Source: Burkholderia cepacia (GTDB taxonomy: Bacteria; Pseudomonadota; Gammaproteobacteria; Burkholderiales; Burkholderiaceae). Taken from it: a stretch of DNA of 64,000 bases. Within the stretch, counting starts at the first letter, position 1. Every line of letters starts with the position of its first letter. Shown here piece after piece: positions 15,909 to 24,442 of the stretch. The stretch is taken from NCBI RefSeq assembly GCF_029962485.1, contig NZ_CP073637.1, positions 806,001-870,000 of the forward strand, written 5' to 3'. The notes beneath the pieces were generated by a model. The model was not told the DNA's origin, did no database searches, and was given only the letters and a program-made list of their open reading frames with translations. A program made the position numbers and the translations under genes.

Positions 15909-17156
15909 ATGTTTGACAGAGCCCAAAGCACCATCGCGAACGTCGATCCCGAAATCTTTGCCGCGATCGAGCAGGAAAACCGCCGCCAGGAAGATCACAT
16001 CGAGCTGATCGCGTCGGAAAACTACACGAGCCCGGCCGTGATGGCCGCACAGGGCTCGCAGCTCACGAACAAGTACGCGGAAGGTTATCCGGGCAAGCGC
16101 TACTACGGCGGCTGCGAGTATGTCGACGTCGTCGAGCAACTCGCGATCGACCGCGTGAAGCAGCTGTTCGGCGCGGAAGCGGCGAACGTGCAGCCGAACT
16201 CGGGTTCGCAGGCGAACCAGGGCGTGTTCTTCGCGATGCTCAAGCCGGGCGACACGATCATGGGCATGAGCCTCGCGCATGGCGGCCACCTGACGCACGG
16301 CTCGCCGGTGAACATGTCGGGCAAGTGGTTCAACGTCGTGAGCTACGGCCTGAACGAAAACGAAGACATCGACTACGAAGCAGCCGAGAAGCTCGCGCAG
16401 GAACACAAGCCGAAGCTGATCGTCGCGGGCGCGTCGGCATTCTCGCTGAAGATCGATTTCGAGCGTCTCGCGAAGATCGCGAAGTCGGTGGGCGCGTACC
16501 TGATGGTCGACATGGCGCACTACGCGGGCCTGATCGCGGCCGGCGTGTACCCGAACCCGGTGCCGCACGCGGACTTCGTGACGACGACGACGCACAAGAG
16601 CCTGCGCGGCCCGCGCGGCGGCGTGATCCTGATGAAGGCCGAGTACGAGAAGCCGATCAACTCGGCGATCTTCCCGGGGATCCAGGGCGGCCCGCTGATG
16701 CACGTGATTGCGGGCAAGGCAGTGGCGTTCAAGGAAGCGCTGTCGCCGGAGTTCAAGTCGTACCAGGAGAAGGTGGTCGAGAACGCACGCGTGCTGGCTG
16801 AAACGCTGGTGAAGCGCGGGTTGCGGATCGTGTCGGGCCGCACCGAAAGCCACGTGATGCTGGTGGACCTGCGCGCGAAGAACATCACGGGTAAGGCAGC
16901 GGAAGCGGCACTCGGCGCGGCGCACATCACGGTGAACAAGAACGCGATCCCGAACGATCCGGAAAAGCCGTTCGTGACGAGCGGCGTGCGCCTGGGTTCG
17001 CCGGCGATGACGACGCGCGGGTTCGGTCCGGCAGAAGCGGAACAGGTGGGTAACCTGATCGCGGACGTGCTGGACAACCCGGAAGATGCAGCGACGATCG
17101 AGCGCGTGCGCGCGCAGGTCGCCGAGCTGACCAAGCGTTTCCCGGTCTATCGCTGA
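15909..17156 (+). CDS. glyA: Serine hydroxymethyltransferase GlyA
   Basis: The 415-residue PLP enzyme interconverts serine plus tetrahydrofolate and glycine plus methylene-tetrahydrofolate. Visible signatures are [32 protein letters not shown], the PLP Asp in [14 protein letters not shown], the Schiff-base Lys230 in [15 protein letters not shown], and MTTRGF near the C-terminus. The length is normal. The start at 15909 follows GGAAACC. nrdR begins six bases after the stop, so the two are co-transcribed. Confidence 0.97.
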   Translation: MFDRAQSTIANVDPEIFAAIEQENRRQEDHIELIASENYTSPAVMAAQGSQLTNKYAEGYPGKRYYGGCEYVDVVEQLAIDRVKQLFGAEAANVQPNSGSQANQGVFFAMLKPGDTIMGMSLAHGGHLTHGSPVNMSGKWFNVVSYGLNENEDIDYEAAEKLAQEHKPKLIVAGASAFSLKIDFERLAKIAKSVGAYLMVDMAHYAGLIAAGVYPNPVPHADFVTTTTHKSLRGPRGGVILMKAEYEKPINSAIFPGIQGGPLMHVIAGKAVAFKEALSPEFKSYQEKVVENARVLAETLVKRGLRIVSGRTESHVMLVDLRAKNITGKAAEAALGAAHITVNKNAIPNDPEKPFVTSGVRLGSPAMTTRGFGPAEAEQVGNLIADVLDNPEDAATIERVRAQVAELTKRFPVYR

Positions 17157-17162
17157 TCGACG

Positions 17163-17642
17163 ATGCGCTGCCCGTTCTGCCGGCATGACGACACGCAGGT
17201 CGTAGACTCGCGCGTGTCCGAAGATGGCGCCGCGATTCGCCGGCGCCGTCGCTGCTCGGCTTGCGACAAGCGCTTCACGACGTACGAGCGGGTCGAGCTG
17301 TCCCTGCCGTTCGTCGTGAAGAAGGACGGCAGCCGCACGGAATTCGACCGTCGCAAGATCGTCGCCAGCATGCAACTCGCGCTGCGCAAGCGGCCGGTTG
17401 CTGCCGACGCGATCGACGCGGCGGTCGCCCGCATCGAGTATCAACTGCTCGCGACAGGCGAGCGCGAAGTGCGTAGCGAGAAGCTCGGCGAACTCGTGAT
17501 GAACGAGTTGCGCGGCCTCGATACGATCGCTTATGTCCGCTTCGCATCGGTGTATCGCCGGTTCGAGGACGTGTCCGAATTTGCCGACGTGATTGAAGAG
17601 TTCCGTCGCGCCTCTCCCGCCAAGACCCCGCGTAAGCGCTGA
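17163..17642 (+). CDS. nrdR: Transcriptional repressor NrdR
   Basis: The 159-residue protein has an N-terminal zinc ribbon with Cys3/Cys6 and Cys31/Cys34 (MRCPFC and CSAC) and an ATP-cone domain (about 49-139) beginning [18 protein letters not shown]. NrdR senses ATP/dATP and represses ribonucleotide reductase genes by binding NrdR boxes. Co-location with glyA is common in beta-proteobacteria. No reductase genes lie in the window, so its targets are elsewhere. Confidence 0.96.
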   Translation: MRCPFCRHDDTQVVDSRVSEDGAAIRRRRRCSACDKRFTTYERVELSLPFVVKKDGSRTEFDRRKIVASMQLALRKRPVAADAIDAAVARIEYQLLATGEREVRSEKLGELVMNELRGLDTIAYVRFASVYRRFEDVSEFADVIEEFRRASPAKTPRKR

Positions 17643-17795
17643 CGCGCTGCGTCCGTTCATCGTCTTCTCCGTTGGTTCAGTTCGCGCCGATTGTGTCGGT
17701 CGCGATCGCATCCCGCCAGTCGGCCGTTCGGCAAATGGCGCGAGTCCGTACGCATCGCTACAGTCGTCGCCTCACCCTGGTAGAGGACGACGGCG

Positions 17796-18359
17796 ATGGG
17801 ACAACACGCTCAACCCTTGAAAAATCCAATGCGACGCTCGGGCGGGTTCACGCTCGTCGAGCTGATGGTCGCGCTTTCGCTGGCGGCCGGGCTCGCGCTT
17901 TACGCGGCGCCCGCGTTCGACCAGTGGCGCATGCGTGAGCGCGTGGATGCACGCTCGCGTGCGTTGCTCGGCGCGCTGTCGTTTGCGCGTACCGAGGCGA
18001 CGCGTCTCGGCACGCGTGTCACGCTGTGCCGCGCCAGGAACGACGGCACCTGCCTGCGTGCCGGCGAGCGGTGCGATGCGGCCGAATGGTCGTGCGACTG
18101 GATCGTCAGCGGGCAGGTCGACGGGCAGTCACGCGTACTGCGACGCTATCCGCGCGATGCCGAAGTGGCCGTCGCGGGCGCCGCGCACGATCTGGCTTTT
18201 GCACCGCCGGCCGGTCAGGCCATCGGCGGAATCCGGCGTTTCGAATTGCGTCCGCGGCGCGGCGTGTCCGGCGCGGACGACGCACGCGCATCGCGTTGCG
18301 TGCGGATTGCGGCAGGCGGCCGGGCGCGGGTCGTCGCCGGCCGCTGCGGCTCGGCGTGA
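17796..18359 (+). CDS. FimT/GspH-family type IV minor pilin
   Basis: The 187-residue prepilin has a class III leader ending in GG, then FTLVELMVALSLAAGLALYAAPAF, i.e. a G|F cleavage site with the conserved Glu at +5 and the hydrophobic assembly helix. The globular domain holds CRARNDGTC, CDAAEWSCDW and a C-terminal Cys pair, compatible with disulfides. It has the layout of FimT/FimU initiator pilins. Start 17796 is preceded by GAGGA; an ATG at 17829 would give a six-residue leader and is the alternative. It heads a five-gene overlapping block. Confidence 0.8.
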   Translation: MGQHAQPLKNPMRRSGGFTLVELMVALSLAAGLALYAAPAFDQWRMRERVDARSRALLGALSFARTEATRLGTRVTLCRARNDGTCLRAGERCDAAEWSCDWIVSGQVDGQSRVLRRYPRDAEVAVAGAAHDLAFAPPAGQAIGGIRRFELRPRRGVSGADDARASRCVRIAAGGRARVVAGRCGSA

Positions 18360-18766
18360 TCGCGATGCGCAACGCGATGCGCGGCACGTCGCTGATCGAG
18401 GCGACGCTGGCGATTGCGCTGCTCGCGACCGTGATGCTGGCCGTCGCCGGCAGCCAGCTCGCGATGGCGCGCGCTCAGCGGGCGACGATCTGGCGCGAAC
18501 GAGCGCTGTGGCTGGCCGATGCACGTATCGAGCGCTTGCACGCAGGTGCAGGGGCAGACGATGGCCTCGCGGCGCTGGCGGCCGTGTCGCTGCCCGGCGG
18601 CACGATGACGCTCGACGCCGGGCCGGGAGGCGTCCGCTACGCGGTCGTCGGCTGGCGCAGCGGCAAGGCGCCGGCGTCGCTGCGATGCGAAGCCGCAGGC
18701 GTGACGGCGCAGCCGCCCACGTGCGTCCGGATTCCGTTTCGGGAGGCTGATGCCGATGCACGCTGA
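18356..18766 (+). CDS. pilV: PilV-type minor pilin
   Basis: The minor pilin has the leader VIAMRNAMRG followed by TSLIEATLAIALLATVMLAVAGSQ, with cleavage after Gly and Glu at +5, and a short globular part of about 105 residues with one Cys pair (LRCEAAG, PTCVR). A GTG at 18356 overlaps the upstream stop as GTGA; an ATG three codons later (18365) is equally possible. Position after FimT and before PilW, and the IEA helix start, support PilV, which helps prime pilus assembly. Confidence 0.72.
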   Translation: MIAMRNAMRGTSLIEATLAIALLATVMLAVAGSQLAMARAQRATIWRERALWLADARIERLHAGAGADDGLAALAAVSLPGGTMTLDAGPGGVRYAVVGWRSGKAPASLRCEAAGVTAQPPTCVRIPFREADADAR

Positions 18767-19589
18767 TCGCCGTATGCGCGCACACACGCTGCTCGAAGTG
18801 CTGATTGCGATGACCGTCGGTCTCCTCGTGCTCGCGGCGGCAGGCGCGCTCTATCACGCGCAGCGCATTGCGCAACGGCGTGCGGAAGACGGATTCAGGA
18901 TGCGCGATGCGGCAGGCACCGCGCTGATGCTGATCGGCCAGCAGATCCAGATGGCGGGGTTCCGGCCGCTCGATACGGACGGCGCGTCATCGTTGCCGCC
19001 CGTGTTCGGCTGTTCGATGGCGCGTGTGCGGGGCGAAGGTGCACGGGTGCGGTGCGAGTCCGTGCGCGCCGCGTCGGACGCGCTGCTGGTCCGGTATGTT
19101 GGCGACACCGTGTCGACGTGGTCGACGGTGAGCGGCCAAGTGTCGGACTGTCTCGGGCAAGGTGTCGGCGCGCCCGGCGAACAGCCGCAGGTGGAGAACC
19201 GCTTCGACGCGCATGTCAGTCCGTCGACGGGCGAGCCCGAGCTGTATTGCGAAGGGAGCGGCCGTCCGGGTACGCCGCAGCCCGTCGTGTCGGGCGTCGA
19301 TCAATTGCGCGTGCGCTATTTGCGTCGCGGCGGCGCGCAGTTTGTCGACGCCGATGCGATGCGCGCCGACGACTGGCGCGATGTCGTGGCCGTGCATGTC
19401 TGCGTGCGGGCGCGCGGCGAACTGATGCGCGAGCCTGCCAGCCATGTCGACTGCGACGGTCGTGCTGCCGTTGCCCGAGACGGCCGCGCACGTTTGACGC
19501 TCGATCGCATCATCGCGTTGAGGAATGCTGCGCCCGGCTTCGACGCGACGTTGCCTGATGCAGCGCGCACGCGTGAGGCGTTGCGATGA
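18750..19589 (+). CDS. pilW: PilW-type minor pilin
   Basis: The 279-residue minor pilin has the helix HTLLEVLIAMTVGLLVLAAAGALYHAQRIAQRR after the leader ...RRMRA. The predicted cleavage is A|H instead of the usual G|F, but Glu is still at +5. The globular part carries four or more cysteines and matches PilW in length. The start overlaps pilV by 17 bases; later ATGs at 18756 and 18774 are alternatives. The stop overlaps the next gene by four bases. Confidence 0.72.
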   Translation: MPMHADRRMRAHTLLEVLIAMTVGLLVLAAAGALYHAQRIAQRRAEDGFRMRDAAGTALMLIGQQIQMAGFRPLDTDGASSLPPVFGCSMARVRGEGARVRCESVRAASDALLVRYVGDTVSTWSTVSGQVSDCLGQGVGAPGEQPQVENRFDAHVSPSTGEPELYCEGSGRPGTPQPVVSGVDQLRVRYLRRGGAQFVDADAMRADDWRDVVAVHVCVRARGELMREPASHVDCDGRAAVARDGRARLTLDRIIALRNAAPGFDATLPDAARTREALR

Positions 19590-20260
19590 GCGGAGCAGTT
19601 CGGTACGCGTGGGCAATATCAATATCGCGATGCGTTGCAGCAGGCAACGCGCATGGGCCCGTCGCCGCAAGCGGCGACGAACCGCAGCAGGCTGCGTGCG
19701 CGAGCGCCCTGTCGACGAACCCGCACGAATCGCGCATGCGCTTCCGGTCGGCACGCCGCGCCTGGCGTCGCGACGCGGGTCTCGCATTGCCGGCAGTCAT
19801 CGCGGTCGGTGCGGCCATTGCAGCGCTGACAGGCGCGTGGTTCGAAGCCGCGCTGACGGAATCGCGTCGCACACGCGCGCTGTCCGATCGGCTGATCGCA
19901 TTCCATGCAGCCGATGCCGCGCTGGCGGCGTGCACCGCGCGATTGCTCCGTGGCTCGGCGCCCTATGTGAGCGAGCGTGCATCGCTCGCGGAGCCCGACA
20001 CCTGGCGGCGCATGCCGCCGCTCGCGGCAGCGGAAGCATTCGTGCCCTTCGCCGGATGGCCGATGGCCACGCAGCCGCCGCGATGCCTGATCGAGGCGTG
20101 GCGCGGGGCAGCGCCGCCCGGTAGCCGCGCTTATCTCGTTACCGCGCGTGGCGTCGGTGCGCACACATCGAGTGCAGTCTGGCTGCAGCACCAGGTTGCG
20201 ATAAGCGACGAACGTGTCCTCGCGCTGCGCTGGCGTCGCGTCGCGGCAGCGCCTCAATGA
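19586..20260 (+). CDS. pilX: PilX/GspK-type minor pilin
   Basis: The protein has one hydrophobic helix, GLALPAVIAVGAAIAALTGAWF, and no Glu at +5, as is usual in PilX/GspK pilins, followed by LTESRRTRALSDRLIAFHAADAALAACTARLL, a stretch typical of the family. The annotated start at 19586 overlaps the pilW stop (ATGA) but gives an implausible 50-residue leader. ATG 19736 (MRFRSARRAWRRD) would give a normal prepilin leader and is probably the real start, with the first 150 bases as leader or leftover sequence. Assignment is by position and helix. Confidence 0.62.
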   Translation: MSGAVRYAWAISISRCVAAGNAHGPVAASGDEPQQAACASALSTNPHESRMRFRSARRAWRRDAGLALPAVIAVGAAIAALTGAWFEAALTESRRTRALSDRLIAFHAADAALAACTARLLRGSAPYVSERASLAEPDTWRRMPPLAAAEAFVPFAGWPMATQPPRCLIEAWRGAAPPGSRAYLVTARGVGAHTSSAVWLQHQVAISDERVLALRWRRVAAAPQ

Positions 20261-20703
20261 ACGGCCGTATCTCTGTATTCCGATCGACCGGGTTCACGTT
20301 GATCGAGCTGATGATCGTACTCGCGATCGTCGCGGTGCTGGCCGGATGGGGCATCCCGTCGTATCGCGAGCATGTCGCGCGCGTTCATCGCGCGTCGGCG
20401 GTTTCCGCGCTGTATCGTGCGGCCCAGTATCTCGAAACGCAGGATGGTTCACCGCCTTCGGCATTGCCGGACATGCTGGCTCAGGCACCGCCGGACGGGC
20501 GTGCCGTCTACCGATTGACGTTGCGGCGGCCGGGTGGCGACGATTCGCCGGTGAGCTACGAACTGGATGCAAGCCCGCTCGACACGGGCCCGATGCACGA
20601 CGATGCATGCGGTACCTTCACGCTGGATTCGGTCGGGACGAAAGGCAACGTGCGGCGCGATGGCGCCGACGAACCGGGCACGGCGTGCTGGGGTGTGCGT
20701 TGA
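20257..20703 (+). CDS. PilE-like type IV pilin
   Basis: The 148-residue prepilin has the canonical segment G|FTLIELMIVLAIVAVLAGWGIPSYREHVARVHR, the most pilin-like helix of the block, and a globular part of about 120 residues ending in a Cys pair (DDACG, GTACW) that would form the D-region disulfide. It starts on an ATGA overlap with the PilX-type gene. It resembles the PilE-type minor pilin found at the end of fimT-pilVWX clusters rather than a major pilin, since it is short and embedded in the minor-pilin operon. Confidence 0.78.
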   Translation: MNGRISVFRSTGFTLIELMIVLAIVAVLAGWGIPSYREHVARVHRASAVSALYRAAQYLETQDGSPPSALPDMLAQAPPDGRAVYRLTLRRPGGDDSPVSYELDASPLDTGPMHDDACGTFTLDSVGTKGNVRRDGADEPGTACWGVR

Positions 20704-20757
20704 GTACGCAGGAAAGGCGCGCAACGGCGCGGGGCCGTGCGCGCGGGAAGTCGACGG

Positions 20758-21201
20758 TCAGTCGTCGTGCGAGTCGAGCCCACGCTCGTTGCGGGATTGC
20801 TTCCAGATCCGGTAGACCTCCCACGCGGCGAAGCCGAGCGTGCCCCACTTGAGTGCGGGGCCCGCGCTCGCGCGCAGCAGCGAGCGAACGGGTTTCGCCA
20901 GCACGAGCGACGCGAGCGAACTCAGCATCGGGTACTGGTTGACGAGATTGCCGAGGCTCGCGTTCAGGTTCCTGGCGGACTGGCCGAACTTGTTGGTGGA
21001 AAGGCCGGGGATGAAAACCTTGAGCCAGCTGAAGCGCGTGACGGCCTGGCGCATCTCGCCGGCGGCTTCCGCGAGTTCGAGCCGCTCGACTTCGGATCGC
21101 AGGATCAGCAATTCCTTGCGGAGCGCGCGATGCTGCGATGCGCTCCAGTTCGATCGCGACGAATGGGAGCGGGGTGAATTGCCCGTAACGTTCTGGCTCA
21201 T
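20758..21201 (-). CDS. DUF3318-like cytoplasmic/membrane-associated protein
   Basis: The 147-residue protein has a basic, Ser-rich N-terminus, then LRKELLILRSEVERLELAEAAGEMRQAV (amphipathic, coiled-coil prone). Two moderately hydrophobic segments follow (about 95-112 and 118-132, including WGTLGFAAWEVYRIWKQS). It matches what I know of DUF3318 proteins found next to YqjD/YqjE in Burkholderia. It is the last gene of the three-gene operon, 43 bases after the YqjE-like gene. Function is unknown. Confidence 0.6.
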   Translation of the reverse strand: MSQNVTGNSPRSHSSRSNWSASQHRALRKELLILRSEVERLELAEAAGEMRQAVTRFSWLKVFIPGLSTNKFGQSARNLNASLGNLVNQYPMLSSLASLVLAKPVRSLLRASAGPALKWGTLGFAAWEVYRIWKQSRNERGLDSHDD

Positions 21202-21244
21202 GGCGCGTCGGCGAAGTAGGTGGGAGGCGTGAGCGCGATTGCGC

Positions 21245-21634
21245 TCACGGCTTGCTGCGGAACAGTTCGCGGTCTTTCTCGAGTTCGGCGAGCGTCGCCT
21301 CGAACACGGTCGGCGCATCGCGCAGGCCCGAACGTGCCTTCAACGCGCACACGATGCCGCCCGCGGCATACAGTGCGGTGATGGCCGCGAGCGACTGCCA
21401 GCGATAGGTATCCCAGAACGCGATCGCGATGAGCACGGTCAGGCTGATGAGCGCCATCGTCGCGAGCATCATCGCGGCGAGCCCGAGGAACAGCACGCCC
21501 ATCAGGCGCTCCTTCTCCTCGGCAAGCTCGATGCCCACCAGTTCGAGGCGCGTCTGCAGAAGTCCGATCGCGGAGCCGACGAGGCGGCGCAGCGGTCCTT
21601 GGCCGGACGGCTGCGAGGTGGTGTCTGTCGTCAT
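21245..21634 (-). CDS. YqjE/phage-holin-family membrane protein
   Basis: The 129-residue protein has an amphipathic N-terminal segment (LLQTRLELVGIELAEEKERL), two adjacent membrane helices (about residues 43-68 and 72-95) and a charged tail. This is the layout of YqjE (holin_2-3 superfamily) proteins, which accompany YqjD and are thought to bind the inner membrane, possibly helping to anchor inactive ribosomes. It lies between the YqjD-like gene and the DUF3318 gene; two strong hairpins fill the 123-base gap before it. Confidence 0.75.
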   Translation of the reverse strand: MTTDTTSQPSGQGPLRRLVGSAIGLLQTRLELVGIELAEEKERLMGVLFLGLAAMMLATMALISLTVLIAIAFWDTYRWQSLAAITALYAAGGIVCALKARSGLRDAPTVFEATLAELEKDRELFRSKP

Positions 21635-21672
21635 GGATGAGGTGCGTGCGCGTGCAGTGAGCAGCTAGGACA

Positions 21673-21737
21673 AAGCCGGCCGGCGGAAACCGCCGGCTGG
21701 CTTCGACGCCCGCGGGCCGCGCGACGCGGCCCGCGGG
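21673..21737. terminator. Tandem strong hairpins between yqjD-like and yqjE-like genes
   Basis: Hairpin 1 (21673-21703) has a 14-pair stem AAGCCGGCCGGCGG / CCGCCGGCTGGCTT with one G-T and a three-base loop. Hairpin 2 (21709-21737) has a perfect 13-pair stem CCCGCGGGCCGCG / CGCGGCCCGCGGG around CGA. No long U run follows on the reverse strand, so they may attenuate or protect the mRNA rather than fully terminate. Confidence 0.55.
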
Positions 21738-21757
21738 ACGAAACGGCGCAGAGCGCG

Positions 21758-22060
21758 TTACTTGCGGTTGATCAGCAGGCCGATCAGCACGCCGACGCCG
21801 GCGGCCACGCCGATCGACGTCCACGGGTGCTCGTGCACATAGTCGTCGGTCGCACGTGCGGCCTTCTTGCCTTTCTCGACCACCACGACCTGGACGTCGG
21901 CTGCCTTTTCCTTGGCCTGCTTCAGGCGCGACATCGCCTTCTCGCGCAGCTCGGCCGCACGGTCGCCCGTGCTGCTCGCTGCTTGCTTGAGCAGGTCTTC
22001 GGCGTCCGAGAGAACGGTTTTGATATCCGACATCAGTTTCTCCTTGTTGATTTCCGACAT
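21758..22060 (-). CDS. ElaB/YqjD/DUF883-family membrane-anchored ribosome-binding protein
   Basis: The 100-residue protein has a long charged helix (about 1-75, with KLMSDIKTVLSDAEDLLKQAASSTGDRAAELREKAMSRLKQAKEKA), the family motif DDYVHEHPWTSIGVAAGVGVLIGLLI and a C-terminal membrane anchor ending INRK. Such tail-anchored proteins bind 70S/100S ribosomes at the inner membrane in stationary phase in E. coli. Start 22060 has AAGGGAG six bases upstream. It is the first gene of a reverse-strand operon with YqjE-like and DUF3318 genes. Confidence 0.85.
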   Translation of the reverse strand: MSEINKEKLMSDIKTVLSDAEDLLKQAASSTGDRAAELREKAMSRLKQAKEKAADVQVVVVEKGKKAARATDDYVHEHPWTSIGVAAGVGVLIGLLINRK

Positions 22061-22378
22061 TGCAACTCCCTTCGTGCTGTCATGCTGCAGGTTCACATCC
22101 TAGCGAAACCCCTGCCTGCTGGCGAGCCGGGAACACACGCGGCGGCAGTGCAAGACTGCATGGTAAACGACTTGTAATCATGAACAGAGCGGCAAACGAG
22201 GTGAAAAGTTTCCCGCGTGGCCGTCCGTCCCGCCCCGACGCCGGGTAAAAATGACAAAAAAGTATGAATATCAAACGGAATATTCGTTCGCACGACCCAT
22301 TGCTTCCCGTAAGCTGATGAACTTTCCCGCGCCGTCCAGCGCGCGGTTTCAACCAGCATCGTTCGAGGAGGGAACATC
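22061..22378. promoter_or_regulatory. Divergent promoter region, yqjD-like / peroxiredoxin
   Basis: This 318-base region has no gene and a locally AT-rich centre (22245-22300, with runs such as AAAAATGACAAAAAAG and ATATCAAACGGAATATTCG) where the forward peroxiredoxin promoter is expected. The GGAATATTC-like palindromic core near 22275 could be a regulator site. No clear OxyR motif could be established by eye. Confidence 0.35.
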
Positions 22379-23017
22379 ATGAGTCTGCGTCTTGGCGACA
22401 TCGCACCGGATTTCGAGCAGGAATCGAGCCTGGGCACCATCAAGTTTCACGAGTGGCTCGGCAACGGCTGGGGCGTCCTGTTCTCCCATCCGGCCGACTA
22501 CACGCCGGTGTGCACGACGGAACTGGGACTCACCTCGAAGCTGAAGGGCGAATTCGAGAAGCGCAACGTGAAGGTGATCGCGCTGTCGGTCGACGGTGTC
22601 GAATCGCACAAGGGCTGGATCAACGACATCAACGAAACGCAGTCGACGGTCGTCGGCTTCCCGATCATCGCCGATGCGGACCGCAAGGTTTCGCAGCTGT
22701 ACGACATGATCCACCCGAACGCGAACGAAACGCTGACGGTGCGCTCGCTGTTCGTGATCGACCCGAACAAGAAAGTGCGGCTCACGATCACTTATCCGGC
22801 CAGCACGGGACGCAACTTCGACGAAGTGCTGCGCGTGATCGACTCGCTGCAGCTGACCGACAACTACAAGGTCGCGACGCCCGGCAACTGGAAGGATGGC
22901 GACGACGTCGTGATCGTGCCGTCGCTGCAGGATCCGGAAGAGCTGAAGAAGCGTTTCCCGAAGGGCTTCAACGCGGTGCGTCCGTATCTGCGCCTGACGC
23001 CGCAGCCGAACAAGTAA
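22379..23017 (+). CDS. 1-Cys peroxiredoxin (Prx6/LsfA type)
   Basis: The 212-residue thioredoxin-fold peroxidase has the Prx active site FSHPADYTPVCTTELG, with peroxidatic Cys45, and the extended C-terminal domain of the Prx6/LsfA branch (about 165-212, ending FPKGFNAVRPYLRLTPQPNK). No resolving Cys of the typical AhpC kind is seen, so it should use an external thiol. It reduces hydrogen peroxide and organic peroxides in the cytoplasm. GAGGAGGG lies about ten bases before the ATG. A strong hairpin terminator follows. Confidence 0.93.
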   Translation: MSLRLGDIAPDFEQESSLGTIKFHEWLGNGWGVLFSHPADYTPVCTTELGLTSKLKGEFEKRNVKVIALSVDGVESHKGWINDINETQSTVVGFPIIADADRKVSQLYDMIHPNANETLTVRSLFVIDPNKKVRLTITYPASTGRNFDEVLRVIDSLQLTDNYKVATPGNWKDGDDVVIVPSLQDPEELKKRFPKGFNAVRPYLRLTPQPNK

Positions 23018-23052
23018 GCATCGGCGGCCCGGAACCGCGGTTCCGATGAACA

Positions 23053-23088
23053 ACGGCCCGCCCGGCAGTGATGCCGGGCGGGCCGTTT
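23053..23088 (+). terminator. Terminator after the peroxiredoxin gene
   Basis: A perfect 14-pair stem ACGGCCCGCCCGGC / GCCGGGCGGGCCGT encloses a short loop and is followed by TTGCTT, 36 bases past the stop. It lies between convergent genes, so it may also slow readthrough from gcdH on the other strand. Confidence 0.8.
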
Positions 23089-23139
23089 GCTTGGCGGCGC
23101 ACACGCGGCATCGCTGCCGCGTGCATCACATCCGGATGA

Positions 23140-24327
23140 TCAGAAAAATGCCTGGATGCCCGTCTGCGCGCGGCCGAGGATCAGCGCGTGGATGTCGTGC
23201 GTGCCTTCGTACGTGTTGACCACTTCGAGGTTCACGAGGTGGCGTGCGACGCCGAATTCATCGGAGATGCCGTTGCCGCCGAGCATGTCGCGCGCGAGGC
23301 GGGCGATGTCGAGCGCCTTGCCGCACGAATTGCGCTTCATGATCGACGTGATCTCGACGGCCGCCGTGCCTTCGTCCTTCATCCGGCCGAGGCGCAGCAC
23401 GCCTTGCAGGCCGAGCGTGATTTCGGTCTGCATGTCGGCGAGCTTCTTCTGGATCAGCTGGTTCGCGGCGAGCGGCCGGCCGAACTGCTGGCGGTCGAGC
23501 ACGTACTGGCGCGCGGTGTGCCAGCAGGACTCGGCGGCGCCGAGCGCGCCCCACGCGATCCCGTAGCGTGCCGAGTTCAGGCACGTGAACGGGCCGCGCA
23601 GGCCGCTCACGTTCGGCATCAGGTTCTCTTCCGGCACGAACGCCTCGTCGAGGACGATCTCGCCGGTGATCGACGCGCGCAGCCCGACCTTGCCGTGGAT
23701 CGCGGGCGCCGACAGGCCCTTCCAGCCCTTCTCGAGAATGAAGCCGCGGATCGCGTCCTTGCCGTTCTCTTCGAGCTTTGCCCACACGACGAACACGTCG
23801 GCGATCGGCGAGTTCGTGATCCACATCTTCGCGCCGGACAGCGAATAGCCGCCGGGCACCTTCTTCGCGCGCGTGACCATGCTGCCCGGATCGGAGCCGT
23901 GGTTCGGCTCGGTCAGGCCGAAGCAGCCGATCCATTCGCCGGTCGCGAGCTTCGGCAGGTATTTCTGCTTCTGCGCGTCCGAGCCGAATTCGTAGATCGG
24001 CACCATCACGAGCGACGACTGCACGGACATCATCGATCGGTAGCCCGAATCGACGCGCTCGACTTCGCGCGCGATCAGTCCGTAGCTGACGTAATTGAGG
24101 CCGGGGCCGCCGTATTCCTCGGGAATCGTCGGGCCGAGCAGGCCGATTTCGCCCATCTCGCGAAAGATGGCCGCGTCGGTGCGCTCGTGGCGGAACGCCT
24201 CGGTGACGCGCGGCGCGAGCTTGTCCTGTGCGTAAGCCTGCGCCGCATCGCGGATCATCCGCTCTTCTTCGGTCAGTTGCTGGTCGAGCAGCAGCGGATC
24301 GTCCCAATGAAAAGTTGCAGCGGTCAT
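23140..24327 (-). CDS. gcdH: Glutaryl-CoA dehydrogenase (acyl-CoA dehydrogenase family)
   Basis: The 395-residue flavoprotein has the acyl-CoA dehydrogenase fold: an N-terminal helical domain, the FAD/substrate segment [32 protein letters not shown], a C-terminal helical domain and catalytic Glu374 in [20 protein letters not shown]. The combination of [15 protein letters not shown] and the Glu-Gly-Thr-His motif is diagnostic of glutaryl-CoA dehydrogenase, which oxidatively decarboxylates glutaryl-CoA to crotonyl-CoA in lysine, tryptophan and aromatic breakdown. The start at 24327 gives the family length; the open frame to 24579 runs into the divergent regulator. It is controlled probably by the neighbouring IclR protein. 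Confidence 0.93.
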   Translation of the reverse strand: MTAATFHWDDPLLLDQQLTEEERMIRDAAQAYAQDKLAPRVTEAFRHERTDAAIFREMGEIGLLGPTIPEEYGGPGLNYVSYGLIAREVERVDSGYRSMMSVQSSLVMVPIYEFGSDAQKQKYLPKLATGEWIGCFGLTEPNHGSDPGSMVTRAKKVPGGYSLSGAKMWITNSPIADVFVVWAKLEENGKDAIRGFILEKGWKGLSAPAIHGKVGLRASITGEIVLDEAFVPEENLMPNVSGLRGPFTCLNSARYGIAWGALGAAESCWHTARQYVLDRQQFGRPLAANQLIQKKLADMQTEITLGLQGVLRLGRMKDEGTAAVEITSIMKRNSCGKALDIARLARDMLGGNGISDEFGVARHLVNLEVVNTYEGTHDIHALILGRAQTGIQAFF

Positions 24328-24382
24328 CGTTTCATCTCCAGTTGGTCCGGTCTTCCAGCCGGGCCCCATGCCAAAAGTTCGC

Positions 24383-24411
24383 TTGACTGTAGTTCCGCTG
24401 TGCGGAACAAT
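24383..24411 (+). promoter_or_regulatory. IclR-type palindromic operator inside the divergent gcdH/IclR promoter
   Basis: A perfect inverted repeat GTTCCGC-TGT-GCGGAAC occupies 24392-24408, the size and symmetry expected of IclR-family operators. It sits in the 17-base spacer between a possible -35 TTGACT (24383-24388) and -10 AACAAT (24406-24411) for the IclR gene. A bound regulator could therefore repress itself and control gcdH in the opposite direction. Confidence 0.65.
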
Positions 24412-24442
24412 GTTTTGCAAATCGAACCCAGTGTAGCACCAG

